A stretch of 64,000 nt of DNA from assembly GCA_950295325.1 (NCBI GenBank), contig OX485808.1:29904527-29968526 (forward strand), given 5' to 3'. The translations under genes were made by a program, and so were the position numbers. Shown here piece after piece: positions 47,801 to 59,505 of this stretch. Each line of letters opens with the position of its first letter. The first letter of the stretch is position 1. The notes under the pieces were generated by a model, which was not told the origin of the DNA, made no database searches, and worked only from the letters and a program-made list of their open reading frames with translations. This stretch comes from Polytrichum commune. Lineage: Eukaryota > Streptophyta > Polytrichopsida > Polytrichales > Polytrichaceae.

Positions 47801-48191
47801 GAGGGATTGTGACGTCTTGGAGGAGTTTTGTTCTGGACTATGCATTGTTAAGGCGTTGGAGGTATAAGTTTTAAAAGGGTGCAAATCTTTGAGAGAAATA
47901 ACGGAAGGGTTGGAGAGGTTGAATTATTTGAAAGAATTAGGCATGAGGGATTACGGGGGCTTGGAGGAGTTCCCTTCTAGAGTATCCACTCTCAAGGCTT
48001 TCGAGGAATTAGATTTGGATGGATGCAAATCTTTGTGGAAAATACTTGAAGGGTTGGGGGGGTTGACTGGTTTGAAGAAATTGATCATTTGGGAATGTGA
48101 GGCTCCAAAGGAGTTCCCTACAAGAATATGCATTGTGAAGGCTTTGGACAAACTATCAATCCGTGAGTGCATATGTTTGAAGAAAATATAG
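46584..48191 (+). pseudogene. Downstream LRR continuation, progressively decayed
   Basis: After the TAA at 46581 the same frame stays open for about 397 codons of high-quality LRRs (46584-47774). It then meets a 13-G run and TGA (47775-47777; other units have 7 Gs), another TAA near 47866, an open stretch 47869-48188 with diverged LRRs (LEEFPSRVSTLKAFEEL, LKKLIIWECEAPKEF), and TAG at 48189. Recognisable DNA-level remnants of the unit continue to about 48500. Either this is the former C-terminus of the receptor at 42102, or it is reached by read-through or splicing not visible here. Confidence 0.8.
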
Positions 48192-48519
48192 GAAGGATTG
48201 GGGGTTGATTTGTTTGAAGAAATTGTACATGGGTGATTGCCAGGCCTTGGAAGAGTTCCTTTCTAGAATATGCACTCTAAGGCTTTAAAGGACTCATCAT
48301 TCAATGAACGCAACTCTTTGAGGAAAGTAACAGAAGTGTTGGGGGGTCTGACTTGTTTGAAGAAATTAAGATAGTGAGGCGTTGGAGGAGTTTCGTATTG
48401 AGCTATGGACTCAAGGAGTTTGGAGGCGTTGTCATTGTACTGTAGGATATCTTTGAAGTATGTACGAGATGGATTTGAAGGTTTTTGGTGTTTGAAGGAA
48501 TTGTCCATGGCTTGATATA

Positions 48520-51055
48520 AACTAACTTTATTTGTTCAATGATTTGTTTGTAAGATATGTTGCACAATTTGTGACTTTTCAACTTGGCATACAATTTTGA
48601 CCAATGGATCTTATTGGGCATTGTGCCATTCCTGTTGTATGTTGTGTATCATGCAGTTTGTTATTTCAAGTTCAAATTGGGAGTTTTGATGTCAAAGTTA
48701 AAGTTGGTCAAAGCAAGGATTTTATTTTCCTTTAGATAGTGCCAATTGAGGATGCAGGGCAGGATGTTGGAAAACATGCCTCCATGAACTGTGAGGAGGA
48801 TGAATGGGGTTGTTCAAGACACGACAATGGTTGATGTGAATTTTATTTGGTTTTGCATGTGGACATTCCTATATGAGAGGTTATGTTTTGCATCCTATTG
48901 TGGGCTTGAACTATTTTGCAAATAAGTTTTTGTTTTTGTTTTTGTTTTTGGGTTTTTTTGTGATGTTGAAATCCCCGTTTAAATTAAGGTTGAACCACAT
49001 TTTAAAGGTTGCTTCAATGGGGCGGAGGTGCGCCTCTTTATTGACGTGGGCTTTGGTTGACTCTATAGAAAATTGCTCGCCATCGTTGCTTAATATTTTA
49101 GTTTTGAAATTTAGGATCCCTTGGACTTTCATCTGATTTGTTTTCATTTTTAGTTGATTTATCATCGTCAAGAGACGCTTGTTTATTGAACCTTCTATCG
49201 TCGAGAAAATCTATACTAAATCAAGATACAAATCCGACTATATCTATTAAAGTCAACGCAGTTACCTCTACACGGATCCTCTTGGGATGGCTTTGGACCT
49301 ACAAGGAATACTCATCGACCTCAAAATTCTTAAGACAATTAAGTCTTTATCCTTGATTATCTAATTTTTCTTAGCCCCCTTAAATAACTCGTACATAAAA
49401 ATTTAAAATTTGTTATTTATGTCCTCTTCACCTTAAGCTAATTTCTATCACTAAAACCTCATAATTAAAAGTACCACTCTCTTAATAACCCAAATAAGGA
49501 TAGTATAAAGATTGTTTGTTGAAAGAATCAAATCAACCCATCACAATTCCTTTCATTCATACCTTCAATATTGAGAATAATATGTGGAAGTAGATAAGAA
49601 ATCTCTTAATTTTAAAATCAATTCAATCTCGATCTAGTGAATGAGTAAGTAATGATGTTTGTGGTTGTGTTTTTTGAAATATAGCTTCACATATTTCAGC
49701 TTAATCATGTATACAATAATAAACTTTATGCGGTTGTTAATTTCTTACTTGTGAATTAGGAAGCGCGGTGCATTGACAACCACGATCCACCATTAAAGGT
49801 GAAGAATAGTTTAGAGTTGGCGTATTTGCATTGTGCAATTAAGCTAGCTCCCCCTATGGAAAGTGATATCGTAACACCATAGCTGGTTCGTGCAAATCAA
49901 AAATTGAAAAAAAAATCAAGAATTATGAACCCAATCAAATGAATGAGTGAAAATTTATATGAAAAACTAATTAATGGAAATTTTGGACTCTTCTAAGCTC
50001 CAACCACGTCAACGCAACATGAGAGGTTGCATGCTAACACGTTAATGACTCGGCGCCCGGCTCACTCAAAGCGGCAAACTCTCTTTCTATATCCATCTCC
50101 CTCTCCTCCTTGCTAATAGGGAGAAAATCAAAATCAACCTGTTCATTCTTTTGGTGCCAATTCCAACACTCTTCTCACACATGCCAAAATGCAAATACAT
50201 ACAAAAGACCTAACTCATACATTTTGCAAAGACAAACAAAAGCCACACTAAGGTGGATACTTAGGTTTAAGGCCAAGAAGCTGCCACGAATGAATGAAAA
50301 AAACACCAACCTACTGTGAGTACTGCTGGACCTTACCCAAAAAACAAATTAATTTTTTTTAAATCACAAGACTCACGAGGTTTCATAAATTGTATTTTTA
50401 GTTGACGAACCTTATTCAGAAAATAAATAAATGTTCGTTTCGAGGTGCACGAGCCAGCTTTGGTGCTACGGTAGTGACCATGATGAGCTGCTGGAGAATA
50501 GCACCGCCGCAAGAGGAGGCCGAGATGATGCCGATCATGTTTCACTGAGCTCCAAACATTCTCAGAATTCCATTGCACGCGTGTCTCCAAAAGAATCAGA
50601 GAACGGGTCACAAGCGGAGGAAACCTCAATTCATCCTAAACAAATCCTTTGAGCATCATCTTTTGAGCATTCAAATTTTGAGATGCTTTGGATGTAGTCA
50701 ATGTGACTGTAGATGAACGTGAGTCTCCTAGCAAATCTGACATCTAGAAACGAGAGCACAAATCAGTACACTAAATATGATGTTTAGGGTGACTTATTGT
50801 TTGGAATTACGCAATCCTATATCTATTTACCATACATCTCATGTTTTATCAACAAATGTTGAATTGATAAGTTGGACATTATGAAACATTGACAACGTTA
50901 CTTGGTAGAAAATTATTTCAACGGTAAAAAAATATAGCACCGTGTAAATCCAAATGGTTAATCACACTAAATACCAGATTTGTTGTATCGAAGTTCTCGC
51001 TGTAGTAACACAAGACACACTAATAAATTTACAACCATATTGTGTGTATATGTAT
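48520..51055. other. Unassigned AT-rich stretch downstream of the NLR
   Basis: No recognised gene. A small frame at 50431-50652 plus (MFVSRCTSQLWCYGSDHDEL start) has balanced composition but no known domain. 50765-50990 contains MITE-like text: ACACTAAATATGATGTTTAG at the left and CACTAAATACCAG near 50965, related to 26822-27232. Confidence 0.4.
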
Positions 51056-51364
51056 ATATATATAGGGGATTGATATTTCCACACCTTTTTTGGCTAGATT
51101 CACACCTTTTTGCCGGTTCGGTTGCCGTGTCACTGAGGCGCTATATATGAGATTCTTCATGGTGCATCCGGACCGTTGATCCACCAAGGCCCATCCAAGG
51201 GCCTCAATGATCCTAGGTGGAGGTGGGGTGGGGGGCGGGGGTGGTGCTTGCCACCAAGGCGGGCTGGGGCCGTGGGCCTCATGTCTTTTTTGGGGAGGCC
51301 GGATTTAGGGTGGTGTCGGGCCTAGTGGCTAGGCGGGCCCAGTGGCTAGGCCTACTTATTATAT
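51056..51364. other. G-rich stretch with dispersed transposon-like text
   Basis: Contains ATCCGGACCGTTGATCC (about 51166) and a G-rich run with several GGGG blocks (about 51210-51245) that could form a G-quadruplex. Not coding. Confidence 0.4.
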
Positions 51365-51574
51365 AACTAGTTGGTTACCCTTACTCTACTTATTAAATAA
51401 CTAGTTGGTTACCCTTACTCTACTTACTAAATGACTAGTTGGTTACCCTTACTCTACTTACTAAATAACTAGTTGGTCACCCTTACTCTACTTACTAAAT
51501 AACTAGTTGGTCACCCTTACTCTACTTACTAAATAACTAGTTGGTCACCCTTACTCTACTTACTAAATAACTAG
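51365..51574. repeat. 34-bp tandem repeat, six copies
   Basis: Unit AACTAGTTGGTTACCCTTAC followed by TCTACTTACTAAAT. Copies start at 51365, 51399, 51433, 51467, 51501 and 51535, plus a partial at 51569. The first copies have GGTTACCC and the last three GGTCACCC, so the array grew in steps. Confidence 0.95.
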
Positions 51575-51606
51575 TTATATACATATATATACATGTATAT
51601 ACATAT

Positions 51607-51646
<40 letters not shown>

Positions 51647-51662
51647 ATATATACATACATAT
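51575..51662. repeat. TATA/TATACA microsatellite with dyad symmetry
   Basis: Alternating TATATACATA and TA runs; the flanks (TACATACATA on the left, TATGTATGTA on the right) are mutual reverse complements around a pure TA core. Confidence 0.9.
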
Positions 51663-53085
51663 TATTTCATTTTCATGAGGTGTAATTTAGGAAGACCAAA
51701 TTTTGGTTTTAGAGAAAGCGGCCTTGTTTTGACGGCATGTTAGCAAACACGTTCATTCGATGTGGTGAGTATATATGAGATAATTTTGGTTGAAGACCTT
51801 CAGAGACCGCTAGGAGAACCAATCATGTTAGCTAATTTTGGATGTGGACAGTGTATCATGGTCAATGAGATTTAGTGCATAGGCACTGTTGTGGCGACAA
51901 CAACATGTTTGCTAGTTTCTTGATGTATTGGAAAGGTTTTTTCAATCAACCCAATTTTGGCAGTCCCAACTTAAGAAACCAAACTTCAAGCTTTGGTCCA
52001 ACCTTGAGTCAAAAAATAAGGTCCATGAAGGGGTGTTTTGGATCCTGAGATTTGTCCTTGACTTAGTTATCAACAAGAGAAATTTGTTTGGCAAATTGGA
52101 CTCAGCTAGATTTATCCGTAAAGTCCTTCGACTCAAAGAGGCACTAAACAGTGGGTTTAATCCTTCTTTGGATAAACTTTGTATTAAGAGCTCATTGGCT
52201 CGTTCTATATCAAAAACTATTTTCAAAGTTGGGTGAAACTTTTGGGACCTCAAATTCCTACTGCTTAAATTTTCATACATGAAGAGTGGCGTCGGGCTAT
52301 TAAACACCGGCCTTTTAGCTTGTCCAACTAGAATAGGTGGACCAAGCTAGATTCACATAGGCTAATCCAATTTTTAGGATAGCAAGTTCCATGCAGATAT
52401 CCTATTTAGATTCTATAATGCTTGCCAAGTTTTTGAGGTGAACAAACTTTCAAAAAAATTCACCCAACTTCAAGGAACATAATATCCCACAAATTTCACA
52501 CAAATTCTCATAAACTCAAGGTTTGGAACTAAACCTGTGGTTTTATATGCTTTACTTTGCACCTCGTCATTTTCAAGTGTCTGAAAGGGAAAAGAAAAAG
52601 CTAGAGCATAGGGCAGCAAGGCACATAAGCTAGGCAGCTACACGATGCAAGTTGACCCTGCCCTCCAGACTCACCACATTAGCATGTATATATGTAAGTG
52701 CTTATATGTATGTGCTTATGATCATGGAGTGAAGCACCAACAACAATGGGGCACTTGCACACGAAGGTTTAGCTCCGAAAGACGGATGGAGACCGGAGGT
52801 AAGAGAGAGCTGCCGGAGGTAGGGAGGGGGGCCAAGAGTTGAAGCGGCGGCAGCGCTGCTGCTCCTCGTAACCTCCCTCCCCTCCACCCACCCTCTCTGA
52901 TTCCGAAAGGTCAAACAAAAAAGGTATAAAGCTCCTGCATCACCCTCAAAGGCATCACCCTCGAAGACATCATCTTCAAAGACTCCCAAACGCTCCCCTC
53001 GTAGCCGCAAATCTCCGACGCCCTTGATGCGGTTGAAGAGGCGACGCTGCTGCCGAATCACCAAAGACCCATTGCCCATCACTGC
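51663..53085. other. Unassigned; possible short frames
   Basis: Two frames are of moderate length, 51928-52236 plus (102 codons, lysine-rich) and 52702-53082 minus (126 codons, arginine/serine-rich). Neither matches a known family. 52920-52980 has short repeats of CATCACCCTC(A/G)AAG-type text. Confidence 0.35.
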
Positions 53086-53089
53086 TGTT

Positions 53090-53320
53090 GCTTCAAGACT
53101 GATGTTGTTGTTGCTTCAAGACTGCTTTGCTACTGCTGCTTCAAGACTGATGTTGTTGCCTCAAAATTGTTGCTGACTGCTGCCGAAAAAGTTCAGTGCC
53201 GCATCAATACTGCTGCTGATTCAAGACGGCGGATGCTGCTGCTACAAGCGCTGCTGATACAAGTCTTGTGAAACAAGCTCCCTGCCGAAAGAGTTCACTA
53301 CGGACAAGTCTCTCCTGCCT
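53090..53320. repeat. GCTTCAAGACTG / CTGCTG imperfect repeats
   Basis: TTGCTTCAAGACTG, CTGCTTCAAGACTG and related strings recur within 53085-53235, mixed with CTGCTG triplets. Confidence 0.7.
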
Positions 53321-53641
53321 TCCGCTCACACTTCTCCTCTTCCTAGCCGCAAACAACACACATAGTCTCTCTGAAACTACATAGATCTAGAACTACAGAT
53401 CATGCTCAGATAGACACATTCATGCTCATTCATAGTTGTTCATATAGTCTCATTCATTCTTATTCACAGTTGCTCACAGTTAGTCTCAATCTCATAGACC
53501 TGCAAACTCTCCTGAAACAAGTCTCCGAAACAAGTATCCGAAACCCCCTGAGCCGGCTCATAGGAGTCTTTCATAGTGATCAAAACCCACCGAAACCCAA
53601 TAGATTACCGGATCTACTGAGAGCACCAGAACTCTAGTAAC

Positions 53642-53710
53642 GCACCAAACAAAGTCTCCGAAACACACCAAACAGAGTCTCCGAAACATACCAAACAGAG
53701 TCTCCAAAGT
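53642..53710. repeat. Three copies of a ~23-bp repeat
   Basis: ACCAAACAGAGTCTCCGAAAC-like text occurs three times in succession; single copies of GTCTCCGAAAC also occur near 53521. Confidence 0.85.
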
Positions 53711-53749
53711 TCTGTCTGTTGCTGCCCTTTAAATCGTGAACAGTGTTGG

Positions 53750-54190
53750 AGGTAACCGGCTGAGATCCTAAGTGTTTGCAAATCAAACCGGTTACATCAC
53801 TGATTTTTTAAGCGCTGGGACAGATCTTGAGGAAATCGGCTGAGATCGTAAGTGTTTGCAAGTCAAACCGGTTACAACGCTGAGGCAGGTTTTGGAGCGC
53901 TGAGACAACTCTTGGAGATCTTGAGGAAATCGGCTGAGATCGCAAGTGTTTGCAAGTCAAACCGGTTACAACGCTAAGGCAGGTTTTGGAGCGCTGAGAC
54001 AACTCTTGGAGGTAATCGGCCGAGATCCTAAGTGTTTACAAGTCAAACCGGTTACAGTGCTGAGACAACCTTTGGAGGAAATAGGCTGAGATCATAAGTG
54101 TTTGCAAATCAAACCGGTTACAGCATTGAGATAGTTTTGAGGTAATCGGCTGTGATCCTAAGTGTTTTGAAGACGAACTGGTTACAGTGT
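53750..54190. repeat. Six spaced copies of a module with AACCGGTT
   Basis: A ~40-bp core (CGGCTGAGATC, TAAGTGTTTGCA, then AAACCGGTTACA) recurs at about 53756, 53837, 53931, 54017, 54083 and 54147, with spacers of 25 to 55 bp containing GCTGAGACA. The palindrome AACCGGTT is intact in the first five; the sixth has GAACTGGTT. It lies upstream of the LINE ORF1 region. Confidence 0.85.
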
Positions 54191-54841
54191 TGAGACAGTT
54201 TTTTGAGCGCTGAGACTCCTCGGTACACTGGGAGTAAGACGTCGAACACTTAGGAGAAACCGTAGTTGATTCACTGCTGAAGGACAAGACCAACCAGTGT
54301 TGGGAGAAGGTGTTGGGGAGCTGCAATCAACGAAGGAGCTGCTAGAGAAGTAATCGAATCTGAAGCTGCGAGCTGATGGAGCTGCGACATAATTCAGAAT
54401 TGTTAAAGGCTCACTACACCACGGAAATCCACCTCATCATCAACTAGGTAAGCTTTGAAACACGTAACTAGGTCTTATTCATTTAAAACTTGCACTTAGG
54501 CACACACAAACATAGCATTAGGCACATAGAATTGCTAGATATTTGTTAGGGTAGAAAAAAAGAATGAAGGGTGCATGTGCAAACAACCTTGTTCTCATTC
54601 TTTGGCTATTGCTAGCCACGCCATATTGGAGAAACTCCCACAGTGTCAACTCTCACAACCCATGGGAATGCCTTGTACAAACTTGTTTCAAAAATGCATA
54701 TAAAAATGTAACATCAAAACAATTAGTAAGGTATGACGCGAATAATGTTCACCTTTTTTTTAACAACAAAAGTAACATTATCTAATACATAGTAACAACA
54801 ACCATAGCAAAAAACATAACGTAGGATCTTATCTCTCTAGA
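54191..54841 (+). other. Leader-like stretch before LINE ORF1
   Basis: No strong signal. A small frame at 54564-54785 (MKGACANNLVLILWLLLATPYW start) begins with a hydrophobic stretch like a signal peptide and has two cysteines, but the AT-rich context and the following LINE make a real secreted peptide doubtful. Confidence 0.3.
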
Positions 54842-56643
54842 ATGTATGCAAACTACTCCTTCTCTACTACCAACCATCACACATGCCCATCAATTAAGTG
54901 GTGGGAAGATGTTGGTTATGAGGCCCAAAGGAGTAACTTTTTATTAAACACTACAAAAACCCCTGAAAACATCTCCTTAAAAATCTATTCTAAAAACCTT
55001 CTCTATGATGCTTTACACAGGTTCAAATACATGGCTGAAGCTAGTTCCACAAGGAATATGGATGTATGTGTGGTTGAAGAAAATGAAATCATAAACACCT
55101 CACAAAAAAGAACCACATCAGCCCTAGTAACAATCACTCAGAAAAAAACTAAAAGTAAGAAAAGTCTAGGACCGAACGGTTTGTCTTTGTGGCTAGGGTT
55201 CCAAGCCCTAAATCTCATCAACAAACAAAAAGAATTACCCCTAGAAAGTGTGGAAACAACGAGAGAGTTAATGAAAAATGGAATAGATTTTGATGAAGCA
55301 AAGGGAATGCAAAATGCACAACCCTCATTTCCATATGTCCCTCAGTTCGAGTGGCCCTCCAAAAGGGAGGATGGAATTAAAGGACAACACTTCAATCTCA
55401 CCCAACTACCATTTGATGTGGAGGTGGATGAGAATGGATTTTCTTTTGACTACCAAGTATCAATCCATTTTGAACTCAAAGAAATAAAATGGGAGAAAGA
55501 TATAATGATATAATCATGAACAAAGTCAAGGAAAGATTAGCCACAATGAACATAAAAACCGGGGACTTGATTGGTGAACCCATAGCTATCATGTGCTACC
55601 ACAAATCCACCACATGGAGTGGAACAATCAAAATCCATCTTGAGAATCCAGTAGTTGATGCAAGAAGTCTACTCCAAGGAACTAAGGCCTTCATACTAAC
55701 TCTAGATGAAGAAAAATCTTGGAGAAGAAAAATGTACAAATCTTACGATATGCTAGCATTGAATAATCTTCTCTCAGTAAAAATCTCTAGTGATACATTG
55801 ATTGGCAAAGAATGGTTCAACATCTTCGAAGAGGTAGTAAATGAAGGCTTTAACCGCAAATATGACTATGAGGTAATTAATATCTAAAAAATAAAATAAA
55901 ATGAATTTTGCATGGATAGTAGCAACATCTCCGGAACAAGCAAAGAAGATTAGTACCTATAAGATATCACTCCACAACGAAATCATGGATACCAAATTCA
56001 CATCAAGAGACAAACTCACGGAAGATGATAAAGCAAGAAAAAATGCACTCATCCTCATAATAAGAAACCTAATCAAAGTCAAGAGTCAGATGAAATCAAA
56101 TATGAAATTAAAAAACACAAGGGAGAAAAAAATATAATCAACATCTTTTTTTAAATTAAAAATGATAAGCATGTGGGGAGTTGCAATGTTCAGTGCCTAA
56201 AAGCGGCAGTATATAAGAAATTCGTAAAGGAAAATGCAAAATTCCTTGGTAAATATGTAGAATTCACCCCACACCCCAAAAGTTTAGATAGTATCAACGC
56301 ACCATCACAAATATAACTTACCAGACTCGGCTTCTTAGATGTAAATACAGCTCTAGCAAATACGGTGGAGGCCTTGGAAAACGCACCCTCCAACGGGCTA
56401 ACAAAGCAAGAAGTAAAAATAATGTTGGAAGGAGAAAACGCAAAATTACACGAAGAAATGGCGGAGAGAGAAGAAAATGCATATCGGAGAGGGACTACAT
56501 ACACCGACAAGTCCATGAAATCTATTGCAGCCCAGCTCAAAATCTTCAAGAAACAACTACTCACAGTAGTAGACTACATCGAAAGCGTAGCAAAAGACTC
56601 GGAAGGTGCACCCCATGACAACAACATGGACATGTCAAACTAA
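54842..56643 (+). pseudogene. LINE ORF1 remnant (frameshifted)
   Basis: A series of plus-strand frames continue one another through shifts: 54842-55513 (223 aa), 55489-55887 (132 aa; MGERYNDIIMNKVKERL, TKAFILTLDEEKSWRRKMYKS), 55901-56137, and 56365-56643 (lysine/glutamate-rich, likely coiled coil: LTKQEVKIMLEGENAKLHEE). Position just upstream of an endonuclease-bearing ORF2, same strand and same base bias make it the first ORF of the LINE. No zinc knuckle or RRM was recognised, so the nucleic-acid-binding fold is not established. The overlap at 55489-55513 is a simple one-base shift. Confidence 0.6.
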
Positions 56644-57042
56644 TAGGCATACACAACGACCCGGACATTAAAGATGAAAATATAATAGTATATTTCAATA
56701 CTCTAAGAAAACACACAAAAAACAATAAGGTATTTATAAGTACCACCAAAAAAATAGAATTTTTTTACTCCAAAACACAAAAAACTAATATCATTAAAAA
56801 AAATACAAAACTAATCCTAAAATAATCAAAACAAAAAAAGACATAAACACAAAAGATATATATCAAACTAAAGACCCTAAAAACGAAACTTTCAAACACA
56901 AAAAACCAAAAAAATACACAAAATCCATACCATACGGGGGACCAAAAAACACAAATCTAAGACAACATACACAACTAACCTAACCCAACAAAAAAACAAA
57001 AACCTACATAACATTATACATATAAAACTACTAAAATGCGGA
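56644..57042 (+). other. A-rich spacer between LINE ORF1 and ORF2
   Basis: Very A-rich plus strand with no frame. In the frame of the downstream 2A-like motif the sequence reads LHNIIHIKLLKCG immediately before it. Confidence 0.5.
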
Positions 57043-57066
57043 GATATATAATCAAACCCGGGGCCT
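57043..57066 (+). other. 2A-like motif DI-stop-SNPGP
   Basis: GAT ATA TAA TCA AAC CCG GGG CCT reads D-I-stop-S-N-P-G-P. Everything matches the 2A consensus D(V/I)ExNPGP except that the Glu codon is TAA. It is followed directly by MPNILKKHPP, homologous to FTHILKNIPQ after the motif at 8883-8906. Confidence 0.75.
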
Positions 57067-59505
57067 ATGCCCAATATATTGAAAAAACATCCACCGGCAC
57101 ATAGGCGGAGAGCCAAAACATACTTCATACCATGTACTATAAAACTCCACCCAGAATACCAACACATTACACAAAGTTTCTCCCCACTACTAAAAATAAA
57201 CCACCCTAACCACAACAATGCCTCTAGAACATCTCCCAACCTCTCAATATATATTACCCAAAAAAAAACAATTTCCAACACCAAATATATTATTTGCCTT
57301 AATCACAACACTAAGCCCAGACATAAACGCATGTGAACACCTCATTCAAAACTTAAACCCAGATTGGCCCTCAATACTCCTAAACAAACTAAACTCTCTA
57401 AGAAACCCCCCCGAAAGACATATTCACACTATACACCCACATACCAAACTCATACAAGATAACCAAAACTTAATAAACCCTCCACTCACCATACATAAAA
57501 ATATCTATAAGTTTATACATCAAAACGCTAATCCACCAAACCCCCAAACACTTAAAGATAAATATCCATATTTACCTCCAAACTTTCTTAAAGAAACACT
57601 AAAGATATTTGAACCCCTTACCGAATATACACACCCCCCACTTACACCACCACCACCCCCACCCCGGCCACCACAAACAGGACAAAACACCAACCACCAC
57701 ACACAAATCATCACATGGAATGCCTCATCATTAAGCACAACATTACCTAGCATACAAAACCTCATTCACCACTCGCACGAAATACCTGCCATAATCATCA
57801 TACAAGAAATTAAATGGACATCAACCAAATCTACTAAATACATTCAAAATCTATTCTCACAATATAAATTAATTTTTAATAACACTCACGCGTTAACCAG
57901 ATGCATCCAGCAAAGAATGCCGTATACCCCTCCTAGAGGCGGGTTTCTCACACTCATACACAAAAAGTATGCATTCCAAGGAAACATTACCAAAATACCC
58001 TCCCCGGCCAGCATATCACCATACATACAAATCATCCACATAAAGAACAACCCACTTCAACCATGGCCATTAATACACATGTACATGCCATCACATGAAG
58101 AAGACACTAGACTAATCCCCGAAATAATGCATACCATCAATATACAAATAACTGCATACCCGAATCACACACATATAATATGTGGAGACTTTAATAGAGA
58201 CATTGCACTAATAGGTAGGCAGAATGAACAAGGTACCACCCCCCCTCAAGAAGAAGATATTAGATGGAGAACATACACCAATAATTTACTACTTTCCTAT
58301 ATCCCTACTAATACAACGTACTCTAGGCAAAGAGGAGGCCGGGGATTCGTGGCACTCAAGTAAAATCATCTGTGCGGATGAAAAAAACACATGAATCATC
58401 TAAATGGCTATTTTTGGGCAATTTTATTCCGGAAATAGAGTCAAAGGCCCCGAATTAGTCTAGTGACGTCACATTCGAATGAATCGGCCCTCAACCCCAT
58501 AGGGGGGCTTTTTTTATTGGAGCCACTTCATCCACGATATCTTGGATGGATGATTTTACTTGAGTGCCACGAATCCCCAGCCCAAAGAGGACTCAACTAT
58601 ACAAACATACAACATGCAACAACATACACATCAATCACACTCCAAGATCAAAACCTTAACTCCGACCATCTACCGGTCATCCTAAAAGTACCACCAAACA
58701 CCCTAATAGCTAGAATAACACAACCCCCACTACCCCTAAAAAACAGAATTATGAACCCCATCCCACAAGAAAACCTCGACAAATTCAACACCAAGTTTTT
58801 TGAAGAAAATGCAATCCAACTAAATGAAATACTCACATTACTATCTAACAATCAACTAACAAAAGAACAATGGCACATGGCATCTACACAAATGGACAAC
58901 ATCACGAGAAAAATCTCAAAAACTATAGAAGAAACATGTAATACCACACCTATACCCACATTAACTAACAGGACCAATCAACAAGGAGGGTACCTTCCCA
59001 GAAAAATCCAAAAAATATGGAAAAAACATATATCCAGCTATCACCTAATAAGAAAAACAATATACATTGTAAAAAATACAATAAATTGGCGCACACACCC
59101 TATAATTAACACGTTAGAGAGGCACAATCACATACGCATACCCTCCCCACCTGAAAATAACCTACAACTAAACGAATGGATAAAAGAAATAGCAACATTA
59201 GCCAAAGTAGCAAACTTACAAGCTGAAAAAATCACAACCAAATATACTAAAGACTGTATTAAGAAAGCCATATCCAAATACAGAAAACTATATGAAACAA
59301 GCCCCAAAAAAATAAATAAAAGAGTATTCAAAAACTTAGAGAGTCCGACACTAGATTGTATCACAGACCGAAATAATAATATACTCACTAACCCAGAAGA
59401 CATAGCAAATGAAATACATATACAACAATCTATCAGCAACAGACCCACAGTTCCCACATGTTACTACTTACCAGACCACCCCCCATAATGTACGTGTGCA
59501 GTAAG
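57067..59505 (+). pseudogene. LINE ORF2: endonuclease and post-endonuclease region
   Basis: Starts after the 2A-like motif (57067 frame), shifts by one base in about 57200-57300 into the 57218 frame, and runs through a proline-rich linker into an APE-type endonuclease. Motifs: TWNASSL (about 57716), IIQEIKWTSTKST, MYMPSHEEDTRLIPEI, ICGDFNRDI (about 58180) and, beyond the MITE, LNSDHLPVI (about 58658). All catalytic boxes are present. Removing the 246-bp MITE and one 9-bp duplication joins SRQRG to LNYTN in frame. After the endonuclease comes a helical region (ENLDKFNTKFFEENAI, DCIKKAISKYRKLYE) that precedes RT in LINEs. The copy is cut at 59505 by the CACTA element, so RT, RNase H and the 3' end should lie beyond the window. 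Confidence 0.85.
58328..58591. mobile_element. 246-bp Mutator-like MITE in the LINE endonuclease
   Basis: The element is 58337-58582. Terminal inverted repeats of 34 bp match with one mismatch: GGCCGGGGATTCGTGGCACT.. at the left and the complement of GGCTGGGGATTCGTGGCACT.. at the right. The 9-bp target duplication CAAAGAGGA is perfect (58328-58336 and 58583-58591). Nine-base duplications with long inverted ends are typical of Mutator-like elements. No coding capacity; it needs a transposase supplied from elsewhere. Confidence 0.93.

Noticed and set aside
45641-47812. 723-codon plus-strand frame across the LRR array (GGVPFRNMHSQGFGGI repeats)
   Set aside because: It is the alternative frame of the 144-bp LRR repeat. 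Because the unit length is a multiple of three, a frame free of stops in one unit stays free in all. The LRR frame joins NB-ARC through a proper intron and matches a known family; this one does not.
45605-47884. Long minus-strand frames (314 and 434 codons) opposite the LRR array
   Set aside because: Same cause: antisense shadows of the periodic LRR repeat, with no independent support.
54564-54785. Small secreted-peptide-like frame (hydrophobic start, two cysteines)
   Set aside because: It lies in an AT-rich leader directly before LINE ORF1, ends at random and has no conserved peptide pattern.
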